Shown here: in pieces, positions 5,152 to 5,383 of the stretch
How the letters are laid out: each line of letters begins with the position of its first letter
Position numbering within the stretch: position 1 is the first letter of the stretch
Notes under the pieces: generated by a model
The model's database searches: none
What the model saw: only the letters and a program-made list of their open reading frames with translations
What the model was told of the DNA's origin: nothing
NCBI GenBank assembly: GCA_022865525.1
Contig: JALHSV010000249.1
Span: forward strand, 1 to 5,383
DNA from: Thermodesulfovibrionales bacterium
GTDB taxonomy: Bacteria > Nitrospirota > Thermodesulfovibrionia > Thermodesulfovibrionales > SM23-35
DNA: 5,383 bases
Direction of reading: 5' to 3'
Made by a program: the position numbers and the translations under genes

Positions 5152-5383
5152 TCATGTCAGATTAGTATAAAAAGGTCTCAGGCTCAGTATCATCATTGAC
5201 GAGAAAGCCTTTATCATAGCTATAAGTAAGAGCGCACTGGGGATACCGAAAAGAGGAATAATAATCAGTGAGGATATCAATGCACCAAGGACTGAACCGA
5301 ACAGATCAAGTGCATAAAGCCGGCCACCAGCGGTTGGTGCCCCAATGGACAAATTTGCCGTGCTGAATTGCGCACCGCTTATG
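5152..5383 (-). CDS. C-terminal end of a polytopic spermidine-synthase-like membrane protein
   Basis: The reading frame is open from the window edge to TGA at 5154-5152, giving 76 residues of the C-terminus. It reads ISGAQFSTANLSIG and then GGRLYALDLFGSVLGALISS, followed by a second hydrophobic stretch (SALLLIAMIKAF) and a short polar end RPFYTNLT. The GRLYALDLFGSxLGAL motif leading into a membrane helix is familiar from large bacterial proteins that combine MFS-like membrane segments with a spermidine-synthase domain. That domain is not in the window, so the assignment rests on the membrane motif alone; another polytopic transporter-like protein is possible. The 5' part is beyond the right edge. 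Confidence 0.6.
   Translation of the reverse strand, partial: ISGAQFSTANLSIGAPTAGGRLYALDLFGSVLGALISSLIIIPLFGIPSALLLIAMIKAFSSMMILSLRPFYTNLT

Noticed and set aside
1..5383. tRNA, rRNA, CRISPR array or transposase gene
   Set aside because: No cloverleaf, rRNA-like, regularly spaced direct repeat or transposase motif was seen; the repeats present are palindromes without coding capacity.

Overview
The window looks like a bacterial chromosome segment of moderate GC content. All recognisable genes lie on the minus strand. The combination of a B12-dependent class II ribonucleotide reductase, an AmmeMemoRadiSam locus, a membrane-anchored spermidine-synthase-like protein and palindrome-rich intergenic DNA suggests an anaerobe of the Nitrospirota (Thermodesulfovibrio-like) or Desulfobacterota type. 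This placement is inference from gene content only.

Layout in transcription order (right to left). (1) 5383-5152: the C-terminal end of a polytopic, probably spermidine-synthase-like protein whose start lies outside the window. (2) 5128-5025: an intergenic pair of inverted, REP-like hairpins. (3) 4998-2455: a compact three-gene operon. It holds a cytoplasmic radical SAM enzyme of the AmmeMemoRadiSam system (amrS), a 43-residue ORF that is a near-perfect Tat signal peptide with an 18-residue tail, and a MEMO-AMMECR1 fusion (amrB-amrA) with a lipoprotein signal. The junctions are 13 and 2 nt, so the genes are probably translated in a coupled way. (4) 2454-2225: intergenic DNA with three hairpins, two of them the arms of a larger inverted repeat plus two more separate palindromes around it. 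(5) 2223-2159: the nrdJ promoter, with a consensus -35, a 17-bp spacer wholly occupied by an NrdR box, and a second weaker box exactly 42 bp downstream. (6) 2126-1: nrdJ, 708 codons of an uninterrupted reading frame, cut by the window edge just short of its expected cysteine tail.

The most unusual part is the AmmeMemoRadiSam operon. AmrS lacks the short leader that I recall in relatives (an 'EAMFYxKL'-type segment just before the first cysteine motif), and a segment of just this kind (EAMFWKRLD) ends the small Tat ORF encoded directly after it. The MEMO/AMMECR1 partner, cytosolic in eukaryotes, appears to be exported and lipid-anchored here, while the radical SAM enzyme has no export signal. 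The nrdJ gene is a separate transcription unit that serves dNTP synthesis and is predicted to be repressed by NrdR when (d)ATP is abundant.
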